From assembly GCA_963725425.1 (NCBI GenBank), contig CAVRYJ010000042.1, positions 124,001-188,000 on the forward strand: a stretch of DNA of 64,000 nt. The letters run 5' to 3'. This document shows, piece after piece, positions 25,719 to 35,274 of this stretch. Source of the stretch: Clostridium_I sp963725425. Its GTDB lineage: Bacteria; Bacillota; Clostridia; Clostridiales; Clostridiaceae. The position numbers and the translations under genes were made by a program. A model generated the notes under the pieces. The model was not told where the DNA came from, did not search any database, and was given only the letters and a program-made list of their open reading frames with translations. Each line of letters opens with the position of its first letter. The first letter of the stretch is position 1.

Positions 25719-26651
25719 CTATTTTTTGCCACCACTTAGTCTTATTCTTGGGTCTACTAGACCGTATAAAATATCTACCGCAAACACAACAACAATATAT
25801 ACAATTGCAACAAAAATAGTGGTTCCTAATATAACTGGATAGTCTCTATCAGTTATGGATGAAACAAAATATCTTCCGATTCCAGGAATAGAGAAAATTG
25901 TTTCTATTACAAAAGTTCCAGTTATAATACCTGCAATCTGTTGCCCAAGTATAGTAATAGCAGGTAAAATAGCATTTCTTATAACATGTTTCCAAACTAA
26001 AACAACCTTAGAAACACCTTTAGCTTCTGCTGTCATTATATAGTCTTGTCCTAAAACATCAATACAACTAGATCTCATATATCTAGCATAAACTGCGATA
26101 ATTGCTAAACTTAAAGAAAGTGCTGGTAAAATAGTATCTTTAAAACTTCCCCACCCAGAGGTAGGTAGTATTTCTAATTTTACAGAAAAAAAGTACTGTA
26201 ACAAAGCTGCCATAACAAAAGATGGTATGGCTATTCCTAAAATAGCTATAATCATAACTACATGATCCTGCCAATGATTTTTTTTAAACGCAGCTATAAT
26301 TCCAGCTAATATTCCTATAACCAATGCAAAAAACAAAGCTTCTATTCCCAGTTCTGCTGATACTGGTGCCCTTTGAGCTATAATGCTATTTACCGTTAAC
26401 CCTGGATATGTGTAAGATTCACCTAAATCCCCATGTAAAACTAAGTTTTTCATGAATAATTCATATTGAGTGGAAAGCGATTTATCTAAACCATATTTGA
26501 TATTTAGATTTTTTCTTGTTTCTGGCGGTAACCTCTTTGCACTTGAAAACGGATCACCAGGTATAGAATGCATCATAATGAAGGTCAACGTAATGACTAT
26601 CCATGTTGTTATAATCATGTAAGCAAATCTCTTCAAAGTATACTTTAGCAT
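25719..26651 (-). CDS. oppB: Oligopeptide ABC transporter permease OppB
   Basis: This 310-aa permease begins MLKYTLKRFAYMIITTWIVI, the family's first helix, followed by HSIPGDPF and the loop GLDKSLSTQYELFMKNLVLH. The EAA-like region DYIMTAEAKGVSKVVLVWKH contacts the ATPases. The C-terminus ..DILYGLVDPRIRLSGGKK is typical of DppB/OppB. It follows oppA after an 85-bp gap with a hairpin, which may lower its level relative to the binding protein. Confidence 0.93.
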   Translation of the reverse strand: MLKYTLKRFAYMIITTWIVITLTFIMMHSIPGDPFSSAKRLPPETRKNLNIKYGLDKSLSTQYELFMKNLVLHGDLGESYTYPGLTVNSIIAQRAPVSAELGIEALFFALVIGILAGIIAAFKKNHWQDHVVMIIAILGIAIPSFVMAALLQYFFSVKLEILPTSGWGSFKDTILPALSLSLAIIAVYARYMRSSCIDVLGQDYIMTAEAKGVSKVVLVWKHVIRNAILPAITILGQQIAGIITGTFVIETIFSIPGIGRYFVSSITDRDYPVILGTTIFVAIVYIVVVFAVDILYGLVDPRIRLSGGKK

Positions 26652-26689
26652 CTTGACTCCTCCTAAATAAAGTATATCTAATATTTTTA

Positions 26690-26712
26690 CGGCAGAGAGA
26701 ATATCTCTGCCG
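26690..26712. promoter_or_regulatory. oppA-oppB intercistronic hairpin
   Basis: CGGCAGAGA (26690-26698) and TCTCTGCCG (26704-26712) form a perfect stem without a T run on the minus strand. It more likely protects the oppA message from decay than terminates transcription, giving more binding protein than permease. Confidence 0.65.
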
Positions 26713-26736
26713 CAATCTCTTTAAATATATATGAGA

Positions 26737-28443
26737 TTATTTGTTTTTTCCTGAAATATAGGCATATTTAAATTCTACATCTCTTGGACTGCTTGGTGAG
26801 AATACTGGTGTCTGAGCACCTTTAACATATTTTTCTAAGAATATGCTCTGACCCATACTGTATGTTGGCGCAATAACTGCATCTTTATTTATTAGAATTT
26901 CTTCTGCTTGCTTAAAGTCATCCAATCTCTTTGTTTGATCATTCTGAGTCTTTGCATCTTCTATAAGTTTATCGTATTCTGGATTTGAATACCCATTTGT
27001 AGTTGCTGCTGCTGATGTTTCCCACATATCCATGAATGTCATTGGATCGTTATAATCTGCTGACCACATTTCACCACTTTGCATTTCATATTTCAAATCT
27101 GTTTCATCCTGAAGGAATTGTTTCCATTCTTTGTAATCAACTTGTAATGTAACACCAAGTTGTGTCTTGAACATATTAATTAAGAAATCTCCTTCTTTTT
27201 TATGCTTATCATCTGTTCCTGCTTCTTCATCATGAATAACAACTTTGCTTAAATCAGTACTCATTCCAAGTTCTTTTAACCCTTCTTGAAATAATGTCTT
27301 AGGATTTTCATTACTCTCTTTTACTGAAACATTGACTTTGCTTCTATATGAATCACTTCCAATTTGAACTGCGTCCGGAATCCAGTTATAAGAAGCCTTA
27401 CCAACACCAAAACCTATTGTCTTTAAGTAATCTTCTCTATTAATAGAAAGTGAAATAGCCTTTCTAATTTTAGCATTTGTTAATAATTTATTGCTATCTT
27501 TTGCATTGAACAACAAGTATGAATTACTTGCAGTATCACCAGTAATTTGATTAAATTTACCGCTTTGCTTAAATTTATTTACCCATTCTGGCTGAGATGT
27601 ATCCGCAGAGTCAATTTCTCCACTTTGCAGAGCATTTAACATTGTATTAGTATCTGACATAAACTTCATTGTTACTTGATTGAGTTTTACATCTTTTTTA
27701 TCCCAATAGTCATTATTTTTAGCAAGTTCAATTTTATCTCCACTTACCATAGAAGTAATTTTAAATGGTCCATTATAAACTAGTGAATCAGCTGTGGAGC
27801 CGTATTTATCTCCAGCTTTATTAACAATATCCTCTCTTAAAGGAATAAAAAATTTGAAATTAAGTAATTTTTCAAAATACGCACATGGATGGCTTAACTT
27901 TATTACTAAAGTATTAGCATCTGGAGCACTTACTCCTAATTTATCAAGTGGTAACTTGCCGCTATTTACATCCTTAATGTTCTCGATTCCAGCCCCATCA
28001 AGGAGATATTCATATTCTGAAGCTGTTTTTGGATCAACAGCTCTTCTAAGTGCATATACATACTGATCAGCAGTAACTGCTTTACCATCTGACCACTTAT
28101 TAGCTCTTAAATTAAATGTCCATGTAAGACCATCTGATGATGCTTTCCAGCTTTTTGCACCAGCTGGAACAACGGTATCTTTACCGTTTTTAGTTTCATC
28201 TCTAGCAAGAGCCTCCATTGTTTCTGTTAGTACCCATGCAGAATAGCCATCAGTTCCCTTTGATGAATCAAGAGTCTTTATATCAGCCGCTGGAATCTCT
28301 ACATTAAGATGTTGGTCCTTATCTAGTGTAGTTGATGTACTGCTACTTGAACTTGAACCTGAAGAACTTCCGCAACCAGATAGTGCCACTGTTGAAACTA
28401 CTGCAACTGTAAGTAGCACTGTTAATAATTTTTTGCTTTTCAT
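26737..28443 (-). CDS. oppA: Oligopeptide-binding lipoprotein OppA
   Basis: This 568-aa SBP_bac_5 protein has a lipoprotein signal peptide with lipobox LSGC (Cys at about 26) and a Ser-rich linker. Mature segments include WTFNLRANKWSDGKAVTADQYVYALRR and IRKAISLSINREDYLK, both family hallmarks, and a late MSADYNDPMTFMDMWET-like region. Anchored outside the membrane, it captures peptides for OppBCDF. It is first in the operon, and the 770-bp spacer upstream should hold its promoter. Confidence 0.94.
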   Translation of the reverse strand: MKSKKLLTVLLTVAVVSTVALSGCGSSSGSSSSSSTSTTLDKDQHLNVEIPAADIKTLDSSKGTDGYSAWVLTETMEALARDETKNGKDTVVPAGAKSWKASSDGLTWTFNLRANKWSDGKAVTADQYVYALRRAVDPKTASEYEYLLDGAGIENIKDVNSGKLPLDKLGVSAPDANTLVIKLSHPCAYFEKLLNFKFFIPLREDIVNKAGDKYGSTADSLVYNGPFKITSMVSGDKIELAKNNDYWDKKDVKLNQVTMKFMSDTNTMLNALQSGEIDSADTSQPEWVNKFKQSGKFNQITGDTASNSYLLFNAKDSNKLLTNAKIRKAISLSINREDYLKTIGFGVGKASYNWIPDAVQIGSDSYRSKVNVSVKESNENPKTLFQEGLKELGMSTDLSKVVIHDEEAGTDDKHKKEGDFLINMFKTQLGVTLQVDYKEWKQFLQDETDLKYEMQSGEMWSADYNDPMTFMDMWETSAAATTNGYSNPEYDKLIEDAKTQNDQTKRLDDFKQAEEILINKDAVIAPTYSMGQSIFLEKYVKGAQTPVFSPSSPRDVEFKYAYISGKNK

Positions 28444-28935
28444 AGATTTACCCCCTAAATATTTGTTATTATAAAATATAAATGCTAGATTCTTATTATA
28501 AATCTAGCTAAATTACCAAAACAACTAGAAAATTTATAACAATTCAGTTTATTGTATACCAAACTCTCAAATTATCATTTGATATGTACCTAATAAAAAA
28601 CAATGTCTCTATTATTATATTTATTTTTTTGATAACTACTACGTTTTTTGTTTAAATAAATATTTTTTTAATAATTTATACAAGTGTTTTTTAATAATCT
28701 CCAAAAACAATTTAGGTGTTTAATATCAATTTCATTTTTATAATATTATCATAAATAATAAAACAGTGTCAAATAAAGATTTGACCAATAAGTACAACTA
28801 CGATACATTTTTAGCGATTTTTCATTTAAATCCTTTAAATTTGGCCGATTTATTAATTTTATTATATTTATTTTGATCATTTGTTAATAATTCAAAAATA
28901 TATTTTCACAATTTTGAATTTAAACTGATTTGCAC

Positions 28936-29006
28936 TAGGCATCTTGAAAAAAAGCAAGCCAGTATGCTATTCTATTTTGACTTGTTATTTTCTTGATTGT
29001 GCCTTA
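28936..29006. repeat. TAGGCATC palindromic repeat, copy A
   Basis: The left end is TAGGCATCTTGAAAAAAAG and the right end CTTGTTATTTTCTTGATTGTGCCTTA, with a short middle part (GCCAGTATGCTATTC). The ends are inverted relative to each other and match copies at 48307-48427 and 57648-57812. Confidence 0.65.
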
Positions 29007-29016
29007 TATCGTTATA

Positions 29017-29058
29017 TAGTATGTAAAAGTGTAAAAACCTATACACTTTTACATACTA
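29017..29058. repeat. Perfect 17-bp inverted repeat upstream of dapA
   Basis: TAGTATGTAAAAGTGTA (29017-29033) and TACACTTTTACATACTA (29042-29058) form a perfect stem with an 8-nt loop and no T run. It could be an operator or leader hairpin for dapA-dapB. Confidence 0.75.
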
Positions 29059-29211
29059 AAGTTATATAATAAACTGTGAGTTATTCTAAATTTCTAATGG
29101 AAGTATTTTTAATAATTATGGAAGTATCCATAAGGTTTCTTCATGAAACACAATTTAAATTACCAATAATATATTATATTATAAAAAATTATATATTAGT
29201 AGGAGGATTCT

Positions 29212-30102
29212 ATGAGTATTTTTAAAGGAAGTGGAGTTGCCATTATAACGCCCTTCACTAGTACTGGAGTTAATTTTGAAAAGCTTGATGAATTAATCGA
29301 GTGGCATATAAAAGAATCTACTGATGCAATCGTTGTATGTGGAACTACTGGAGAAGCGTCAACAATGACTCTGGAAGAAAGGAAAAAAGTAATAAAATTT
29401 ACAACTAATAAAGTTAATAAGAGAATACCCGTAATTGCAGGAACAGGTAACAACAATACAAGTGAAAGTTTAACCATGAGCAAATGGGCAGAAAGTGTTG
29501 GTGTTGATGCCGTCTTAGTGATAACCCCTTACTATAATAAAACTACGCAAAAGGGACTATTTCAGCATTTTAAAGCAATAAATGATGCTATAAATATACC
29601 AATGGTACTTTACAACGTTCCAAGCAGAACTGGAATGAATATAAATCCAGAAACTCTACTTAAACTTAGCCCATTAAAAAATATAGTAGCAATTAAAGAA
29701 GCTAGTGGTAATTTAAGTCAAATATTAAAAATGAAAGCACTTTGTAAGGATAGATTTGATATATATTCAGGTAATGACGATCAAATAGTACCCATTTTAT
29801 CTATAGGTGGTATGGGCGTTATTTCCGTTTTAGCTAATATAATACCTAAAGATGTTCACAACATGGCTATTTCTTACCTTAACGGTGATACTAAAAAGGC
29901 ACTAGCTCTACAATTAAGTACTTTTTCATTAGCTAGCTCCTTGTTCGTAGAAACCAATCCTATACCAGTTAAAACTGCTATGAATTTATTATCACATAAT
30001 GTGGGACCCCTAAGACTCCCTCTCTGCGATATGGAAGAAAAAAATGTTAAAATTTTAAAGTCAGCACTTACTGACTACGGATTTACTTTAGAGGAGGATT
30101 AA
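29212..30102 (+). CDS. dapA: 4-Hydroxy-tetrahydrodipicolinate synthase
   Basis: This 296-aa TIM-barrel lyase condenses pyruvate and aspartate semialdehyde, the first step of the diaminopimelate/lysine branch. It shows VVCGTTGEAST (active-site Thr pair, about 42-52), YNVPSRTGMNI with the catalytic Tyr (about 133), and NIVAIKEASG with the Schiff-base Lys (about 162). AGGAGG lies seven bases before ATG. It is followed by dapB after four bases. Confidence 0.96.
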   Translation: MSIFKGSGVAIITPFTSTGVNFEKLDELIEWHIKESTDAIVVCGTTGEASTMTLEERKKVIKFTTNKVNKRIPVIAGTGNNNTSESLTMSKWAESVGVDAVLVITPYYNKTTQKGLFQHFKAINDAINIPMVLYNVPSRTGMNINPETLLKLSPLKNIVAIKEASGNLSQILKMKALCKDRFDIYSGNDDQIVPILSIGGMGVISVLANIIPKDVHNMAISYLNGDTKKALALQLSTFSLASSLFVETNPIPVKTAMNLLSHNVGPLRLPLCDMEEKNVKILKSALTDYGFTLEED

Positions 30103-30106
30103 TTTT

Positions 30107-30859
30107 ATGGTTAAAATATTATTAGTTGGATGTGCTGGAAAGATGGGAAAGATGATTACTGAATGCTCACAAAAATTTAATGATGCTGAAGTTGTAGCTG
30201 GAATCGATAGACTTGCGAGTTCAGCATTAAGTTTCCCAGTATTTCAAAATTTAGAGGACTGCAATGTGGCCGTAGATGTAATTTTAGATTTTTCAAGACC
30301 GGATACTCTGGGCAGTATATTGAATTTCGGAGGTTTAAAAGGAATTCCTGTTGTGCTATGTACAACAGGCTACACTGAAGAACAAATCGCTAAGATAGAA
30401 ACCTTCAGCAAAAACAATGGAATATTCCGTTCAGCAAACATGTCAATTGGGATTAACGTAATTAACAATATTCTAAAAAATATAAGCGCCTTGTTATATG
30501 AAGATTTTGATATAGAAATAATTGAGAAGCATCACAATGAAAAAGTTGACGCTCCTAGCGGAACAGCACTTCTTCTTGGTGATACAATAAAAAGTACCAT
30601 AAATGAAAAAACAAATTATGTACATGGCCGAAATGGAAATCATAAAAGACAACACTCTGAAATAGGTGTACATTCTATTCGTGGTGGCACTATTGTAGGT
30701 GAACACGAAATATTATTTGCAGGTGTAGGTGAAACAATAGAAATAAAACATACAGCTCTTTCAAGAGAAGTATTTGCTGTAGGTGCACTTAAAGCTTCTT
30801 TATTTATGGCTGATAAAAATAAAGGACTATTTAACATGGATGATGTACTGAATATATAA
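30107..30859 (+). CDS. dapB: 4-Hydroxy-tetrahydrodipicolinate reductase
   Basis: This 250-aa reductase has the Rossmann motif GCAGKMGKMI (about 8-17), LCTTGYT, FRSANMSIGIN and the catalytic signature IIEKHHNEKVDAPSGTALL with the His and Lys. It reduces the DapA product with NAD(P)H. It is directly coupled to dapA (4-bp gap, AGGAGG in the dapA tail). A very long hairpin terminator follows at 30898. Confidence 0.96.
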   Translation: MVKILLVGCAGKMGKMITECSQKFNDAEVVAGIDRLASSALSFPVFQNLEDCNVAVDVILDFSRPDTLGSILNFGGLKGIPVVLCTTGYTEEQIAKIETFSKNNGIFRSANMSIGINVINNILKNISALLYEDFDIEIIEKHHNEKVDAPSGTALLLGDTIKSTINEKTNYVHGRNGNHKRQHSEIGVHSIRGGTIVGEHEILFAGVGETIEIKHTALSREVFAVGALKASLFMADKNKGLFNMDDVLNI

Positions 30860-30897
30860 AAAAGAAAGTACTCATATGTGACAAGTTCATAATTGTT

Positions 30898-30954
30898 GAG
30901 AAATGGAATGCAAGTAGTTTTGTTTACACAAAACTACTTGCATTCCATTTTCTC
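30898..30954 (+). terminator. Long hairpin terminator after dapAB
   Basis: A nearly perfect 25-bp stem runs GAGAAATGGAATGCAAGTAG.. (30898) to the complement ending TTTCTC (30954). It ends the dapAB message and stops minus-strand transcription of the aminotransferase gene from the other side. Confidence 0.85.
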
Positions 30955-30956
30955 AT

Positions 30957-31020
30957 TGATTTTTCTGCGTTAGCAGAAAAATCTTCATTAACTTTTAACT
31001 TTTAACTCTTAACTTTTAAC
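30957..31020. repeat. Hairpin plus TTAACTT heptamer repeat (copy 1)
   Basis: GATTTTTCTGC GTTA GCAGAAAAATC is followed by CTTCATTAAC and four TTAACTT/TTAACTC heptamers reaching the stop codon of the aminotransferase gene. Similar composites occur at 33214, 37245, 41206, 42447 and 54268. Confidence 0.8.
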
Positions 31021-32170
31021 TATTTATAAGTTCACTTTCAATTCTATCAAGTGCTTCCTTCAATATTTCAATACTACAAGCATAAGATATCCTTATATGT
31101 CCTTCTCCACCAATCCCAAATGCGCTCCCAGGAACAACTGCTACCTTAGCTTTATTAAGCAATCTATCACAAAATTCTTCACTGTTATCGGAGAATTTTT
31201 CTATTGATGGAAATACATAAAACGCACCTTTAGGTAATGTAACAACAAGACCCATATGCTTAAGTCTATTATATACATAATCTCTTCTCTTAATAAACTC
31301 ATCTTTCATAAAATTTGCTTCCTTTAAACAACTCTTTAATCCTTCAAGCGCACCATATTGGACTATAGACGGTGCACAAGACACATTATATTGGTGAACC
31401 TTAACAATTGACCCTATGTATTTTTTAGGTGAACATACATACCCTATTCGTAGGCCTGTCATGGAGAACATCTTAGAAAATCCACTTACCAGTATTACCT
31501 TATCTTTTATATCTTTGCATTGAGCAATAGAATAATATTTATCTTCAAAGCAAAGAGAACTGTACATTTCATCTGTAACTATTATTATATCTTCATCCTT
31601 TAAAATTTTGTATAATCTATCCCTATCACCTTTACTAAGAATAGCTCCTGTTGGATTACATGGGTATGAAAGTACGATAATCTTTGGTTTTTCAGATTCT
31701 ATAGTATGAATAAGATTTCCAAAATCAATTGAAAAATCATTCATATTTAAATCATAATTTATTATTTTACCTCCTAGAAGCTTAACACAAGCCTCATAAG
31801 CAGGATATGCAGGGCTAGGAATTAATACCTTATCACAAGGATTGATAAATGATGCGAACACATCCATAAGTCCCTCACTTCCACCAACCGTTATGCATAT
31901 TTCATCAGCACTATAATTTATATCCTGAGTTTTTAAAAACGTGCTTATTTCCTCTCTTAGTTCTAATATACCTTCATTTGAAGTATAACCTGTCTTATTT
32001 GTATTTATTGCATTTATTATAGCTTTCTTTGCTTTTACTGGTACAGGAAAATCCGGTTGCCCTAATGTAAGTGAAATAGCTCCATCAACTTTTGCTACTT
32101 TGTTATAGAATTTTCAAATGCCTGACAGCTCAACACTGGCTACTTTTCTAGATATTTTATCTTCCTCCAT
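31016..32170 (-). pseudogene. PLP aminotransferase of the lysine pathway (PatA-like), in-frame TGA
   Basis: The full gene is about 384 codons from ATG at 32170 (after GAGGTGAAG). It is a fold-type I aminotransferase: LTLGQPDFPVP, YTSNEGILELREEI, VTVGGSEGLMD, YPCNPTGAILS, and the PLP lysine in LVSGFSKMFSMTGLRIGYV. A single TGA (32114-32116) replaces the residue after VELSGI, where relatives have Arg; the rest of the frame is clean. Beside dapA, dapB and dapH it fits N-acetyl-LL-diaminopimelate aminotransferase. No in-frame start after the TGA would restore the N-terminal arm. This may be a recent nonsense mutation or an error. Confidence 0.85.
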
Positions 32171-32504
32171 TAACTTCACCTCAACAAACTATTTTTTGAA
32201 AATGCCTAAGCTTAATTATAACCTAAATATATAATATTTCATTGAATTTATCAAACAGAAACAATAATCATATGATTTTATATTTAATTTTAAATTTGCC
32301 TCTGAATATTCAGCTCATTCTGTGGTATAATTCTCATAGGAATTTCTCCTTTGAGTTTTTTATTTTGTTAAAGATATTTTAACATGAATAAGAGTAAAAT
32401 TTCTGCAATTTTTATGATATAAGAAGTATTAGCGTTAATTTTTAACGTGAAATTTAAACAAAAACAACTTTAATAACAAGTTTTCAAGAGGAGGATTTTT
32501 ATAA
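32171..32504. other. 334-bp divergent spacer between aminotransferase gene and dapH
   Basis: No gene is seen. The notable site is a perfect inverted repeat CGTTAATTTTTAACG (32433-32447), about 60 bp upstream of dapH, which could be an operator. GAGGAGG precedes dapH. Confidence 0.55.
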
Positions 32505-33212
32505 ATGAATTATGATTTAACTGATCCATATGAAATTGCAAGATATATTAAAGAAGCAAAAAAGTCTACACCTGTTAAAGTCTATGTAGACGGTGATTTG
32601 AGTAATTGTTCACCTGAAAATATAGATATATACGGAGCTCAACACTTTTATGTACTCTTTGGTGAAAGCTCCATTGTGTCGGAATTTATTATAAGCAATA
32701 AAGAACGAATAAAAAAGTTCAGACTAGAGCAAGACAGACGGAATTCAGCCATACCTCTTATGGATATAACCGCAATAGATGCGAGAATTGAACCTGGTGC
32801 AATTATTAGGGACAAGGTAACCATAGCTAAAAATGCTGTTATTATGATGGGTGCTGTAATAAACATAGGCGCTGAAATAGGCGAAGGTTCAATGATTGAC
32901 ATGAATGCTGTGGTTGGTGCAAGAGGAAAGATTGGAAAGAGAGTTCACTTAGGTGCTGGAGCTGTTGTTGCTGGAGTTCTTGAACCACCAAGTAAATCTC
33001 CTTGTGAAATCGGAGATGATGTTCTTATCGGCGCTAATTCTGTTATTTTAGAAGGAGTTAAGATAGGAAACGGTGCTGTTGTTGCCGCTGGTTCTGTTGT
33101 TGTATCAGATGTTCCAAGCAATGTAGTCGTAGCAGGTACCCCTGCTACGATAATAAAGAATGTTGACGAAAAAACAAAAAATAAAACAAAACTCATGGAT
33201 GACCTTAGATAG
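32505..33212 (+). CDS. dapH: Tetrahydrodipicolinate N-acetyltransferase
   Basis: This 235-aa left-handed beta-helix acyltransferase has an N-terminal DapH domain (MNYDLTDPYEIARYIKEAKK to about residue 85), then hexapeptide repeats (RIEPGAIIRDKVTIAKNAVI, VGARGKIGKRVHLGAGAVV, VLIGANSVILEGVKIGNGAV). It acetylates tetrahydrodipicolinate with acetyl-CoA, which leads to N-acetyl-LL-DAP via the neighbouring aminotransferase. GAGGAGG site before ATG. Its 3' flank is a heptamer repeat. Confidence 0.95.
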   Translation: MNYDLTDPYEIARYIKEAKKSTPVKVYVDGDLSNCSPENIDIYGAQHFYVLFGESSIVSEFIISNKERIKKFRLEQDRRNSAIPLMDITAIDARIEPGAIIRDKVTIAKNAVIMMGAVINIGAEIGEGSMIDMNAVVGARGKIGKRVHLGAGAVVAGVLEPPSKSPCEIGDDVLIGANSVILEGVKIGNGAVVAAGSVVVSDVPSNVVVAGTPATIIKNVDEKTKNKTKLMDDLR

Positions 33213-33213
33213 C

Positions 33214-33437
33214 AGTGACAAATTAAAAGTGACAAGTTAAGGAAGACTTTCTGCTAACGCAGAAAAGTCAATTATTTTGATGATTCTTAATGGATTATGA
33301 GAGTAACATTAATCATATAACTTGTGACTTGTCACTTGTCACTTGCCACTTGTCACTTGTCACTTGTCACTTGCCACTTGCCACTTGTCACTTGCCACTT
33401 GTCACTTGTCACTTGCCACTTGTCACTTGTCACTTGC
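33214..33437. repeat. Heptamer composite repeat (copy 2): TGTCACT/TGCCACT array with hairpin
   Basis: Inverted heptamers (GTGACAAATTAAAAGTGACA) are followed by GGAAGACTTTCTGC TAAC GCAGAAAAGTC and, after about 50 bp, by about 18 tandem CTTGTCA/CTTGCCA heptamers up to the SSB paralogue's stop. The seven-base period shifts frame each unit and yields a spurious plus-strand frame. Confidence 0.88.
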
Positions 33438-33445
33438 ATCTTTCC

Positions 33446-34153
33446 TTACATAGCGCTTTTAGTCACTGGACTCATCTTATAATCATCTTCATTAAAGTTT
33501 TCATCCACATGCAATATATCATTTTCTGCATCTTTGTTTACCTTCTCCATTTTAGAAATAGAAACTTCATACGCAATTTTCTTTAATACCTCCTCATCCG
33601 AAACCTTTTTCTGATATTCTCGGCTTTGAAGCCTCCCCCATATCCTTATATTGTCACCAACCTTAAGTGTTTCTGAAAACCTTGAATTTCTTCCCCATGC
33701 AATAGTTGGTATGTAGTCTGATTTGTTGTAAGCCCTATTTACAGCTAGTAACATATCAGCTATTTCCCTTCCAAAAGGAGTAGTTCTATAAATTGGTTTT
33801 TTGCATATAAATCCATCTAAATATATTTGATTAGGGTTTTTGCTTTTCTCAATTCGTGGTTCAATGTTTCTCGCAAATACTGTAAGTATTAATCTATTTG
33901 CTCCATCAACAAATTTGTTATAGGATCTTAATTGACCTTCAACAATCAATTCCCTTCCTTCAGTTAAATCCATGCCGTTTATTAATCTCTCTGATACCGT
34001 AACAAAAAGCTTATCCTTTGTGTCGCTCAGTCTTTGGACATCCAGATTAAATGTATAAAACCCCTCTCCATACATTTCATGACTAAACTTAAGCTTCGAA
34101 GATATTCTCCCCTCTAAATAAAGTTTGTTATTCAACATTAAACTGTCCATCAT
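33446..34153 (-). CDS. SSB-like protein with two OB folds
   Basis: This 235-aa protein appears to contain two successive OB domains. The first (about 5-105) reads NNKLYLEGRISSKLKFSHEM ..RELIVEGQLRSYNKF; the second (about 115-205) reads IYLDGFICKKPIYRTTPFGREI, then YIPTIAWGRNSRFSETLKVG and IWGRLQSREYQ, the usual SSB core. It lacks the acidic DDDIPF-type tip of the main SSB, so it is a paralogue with another role. The last residues are encoded near the repeat array. Confidence 0.8.
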   Translation of the reverse strand: MMDSLMLNNKLYLEGRISSKLKFSHEMYGEGFYTFNLDVQRLSDTKDKLFVTVSERLINGMDLTEGRELIVEGQLRSYNKFVDGANRLILTVFARNIEPRIEKSKNPNQIYLDGFICKKPIYRTTPFGREIADMLLAVNRAYNKSDYIPTIAWGRNSRFSETLKVGDNIRIWGRLQSREYQKKVSDEEVLKKIAYEVSISKMEKVNKDAENDILHVDENFNEDDYKMSPVTKSAM

Positions 34154-34357
34154 AATCCCCTCTCCCTTAGTTTTATAAGTACACTTATAAATATTGTTTA
34201 TACTGGCATTTTATAACTACAATTTGTGGTCAATTATTATTTTAAACTGGAACAATTATATTTAAAATATAACTCTTAAAATAATATATTAATAATTCCA
34301 TTCTTATATTACCACGTATTCCCATTATAATATATTTTTTACTCAACTTACAATAGA

Positions 34358-35125
34358 TTATTTTTTTATTTGTCTTCCATTTTCATCTATAACATAGTTA
34401 TCTTTATAAATCAGGTCAGAAACTTTCGAAAAGCTATATCCTTCACTCTTAAGCTTATTAATCACCATATCAAGTGTCTGAGGTGTATATTTACCAGAAT
34501 TATGGAATAATATTATTGAACCATTTTTCAAGTTTTTAATTACCCTATTGTATTCTATCTTGTATCCTTGATTTCTCCAATCTATGCTATCTGCATCCCA
34601 TTGGATACATTTATGATTTGTTGCTTCTACTATCTTAACGCTATTACTATTGTAGGTTCCCTCTGGAAATCTAAATAAGCTTGTCTTAATTCCTGTAACG
34701 CCCATTATCTTAGCGTCTGCTGAATCTATTTCTCGTATTATTTGATCTTTTGATAGTTTTGTAAAATCCTCATGATTATCGGAATGATTCCCTATTTCAT
34801 GACCCATACTAACTATTAATTTTGTGTCCTCAGGATACTCATCTACCCACTTACCTATAAGGAAAAAAGTTGCTTTAACACCTTCTTTTTTTAGAACATC
34901 TAAAATTTTTTTAGTGTTGTCCACTCCCCAACTTGTATCAAAGGTTATTGCTACACTCCTATTTTTTGTGGCCACTGAGTAAATAGGAATTATTTTCTTT
35001 TGAAACATAAATGTGCTCTTTACATTTTTCCCAATAATCAAAATAGTTATTATGGACAATAGCAATATAGCTATTCCAATTAAAATTTTTTTAATAAATT
35101 TTCTCTTTATTATAATTATGTGCAT
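34358..35125 (-). CDS. Polysaccharide deacetylase, PdaB-like (NodB domain)
   Basis: This protein of about 255 aa has one N-terminal membrane helix (ILIGIAILLLSIITILIIG) and an extracellular NodB domain. Metal and catalytic motifs are AITFDTSWG (motif 1), GNHSDNHEDF (motif 2, HxxxH), LFRFPEGTYNS (motif 3), QWDADSIDW and ILFHNS. It removes acetyl groups from peptidoglycan or similar glycans; the PdaB group is often sporulation-linked. I start at ATG 35125 after GGAGGTGG, not at the frame start 15 bases upstream. Confidence 0.88.
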   Translation of the reverse strand: MHIIIIKRKFIKKILIGIAILLLSIITILIIGKNVKSTFMFQKKIIPIYSVATKNRSVAITFDTSWGVDNTKKILDVLKKEGVKATFFLIGKWVDEYPEDTKLIVSMGHEIGNHSDNHEDFTKLSKDQIIREIDSADAKIMGVTGIKTSLFRFPEGTYNSNSVKIVEATNHKCIQWDADSIDWRNQGYKIEYNRVIKNLKNGSIILFHNSGKYTPQTLDMVINKLKSEGYSFSKVSDLIYKDNYVIDENGRQIKK

Positions 35126-35274
35126 CAATTCCACCTCCAAAAATATATTCTAATATTTAATCTATATTCCAAATATTAAATATTATTACTTTATACATTT
35201 TTAAAGCATGGATTTATTTCAATGTTTTTTTGTGTTATAATATATTATAATTCTTAGAATAAGGAGGAAAGAAG

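Larger units (their letters stand above)
28444..29211. other. 768-bp spacer between divergent oppA and dapA
   Basis: No gene is seen. The first 500 bp are very A/T-rich and must contain the oppA promoter. A TAGGCATC-type palindromic repeat (28936-29006) and a strong hairpin (29017-29058) lie on the dapA side. AGGAGG precedes dapA. I looked for a lysine riboswitch and see none. Confidence 0.6.

Noticed and set aside
28444..29211. Lysine riboswitch before dapA
   Set aside because: None of the conserved L-box sequence blocks is visible; only a simple dyad and a dispersed repeat occur.
32114..32116. TGA read as selenocysteine
   Set aside because: The family residue here is Arg, not Cys; it is not an active-site position and no selenocysteine element follows.
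33290..33586. Plus-strand frame with repeated SLVTCHL-type residues
   Set aside because: It is only the translation of the heptamer array, with no ribosome site, and it overlaps the SSB paralogue gene.
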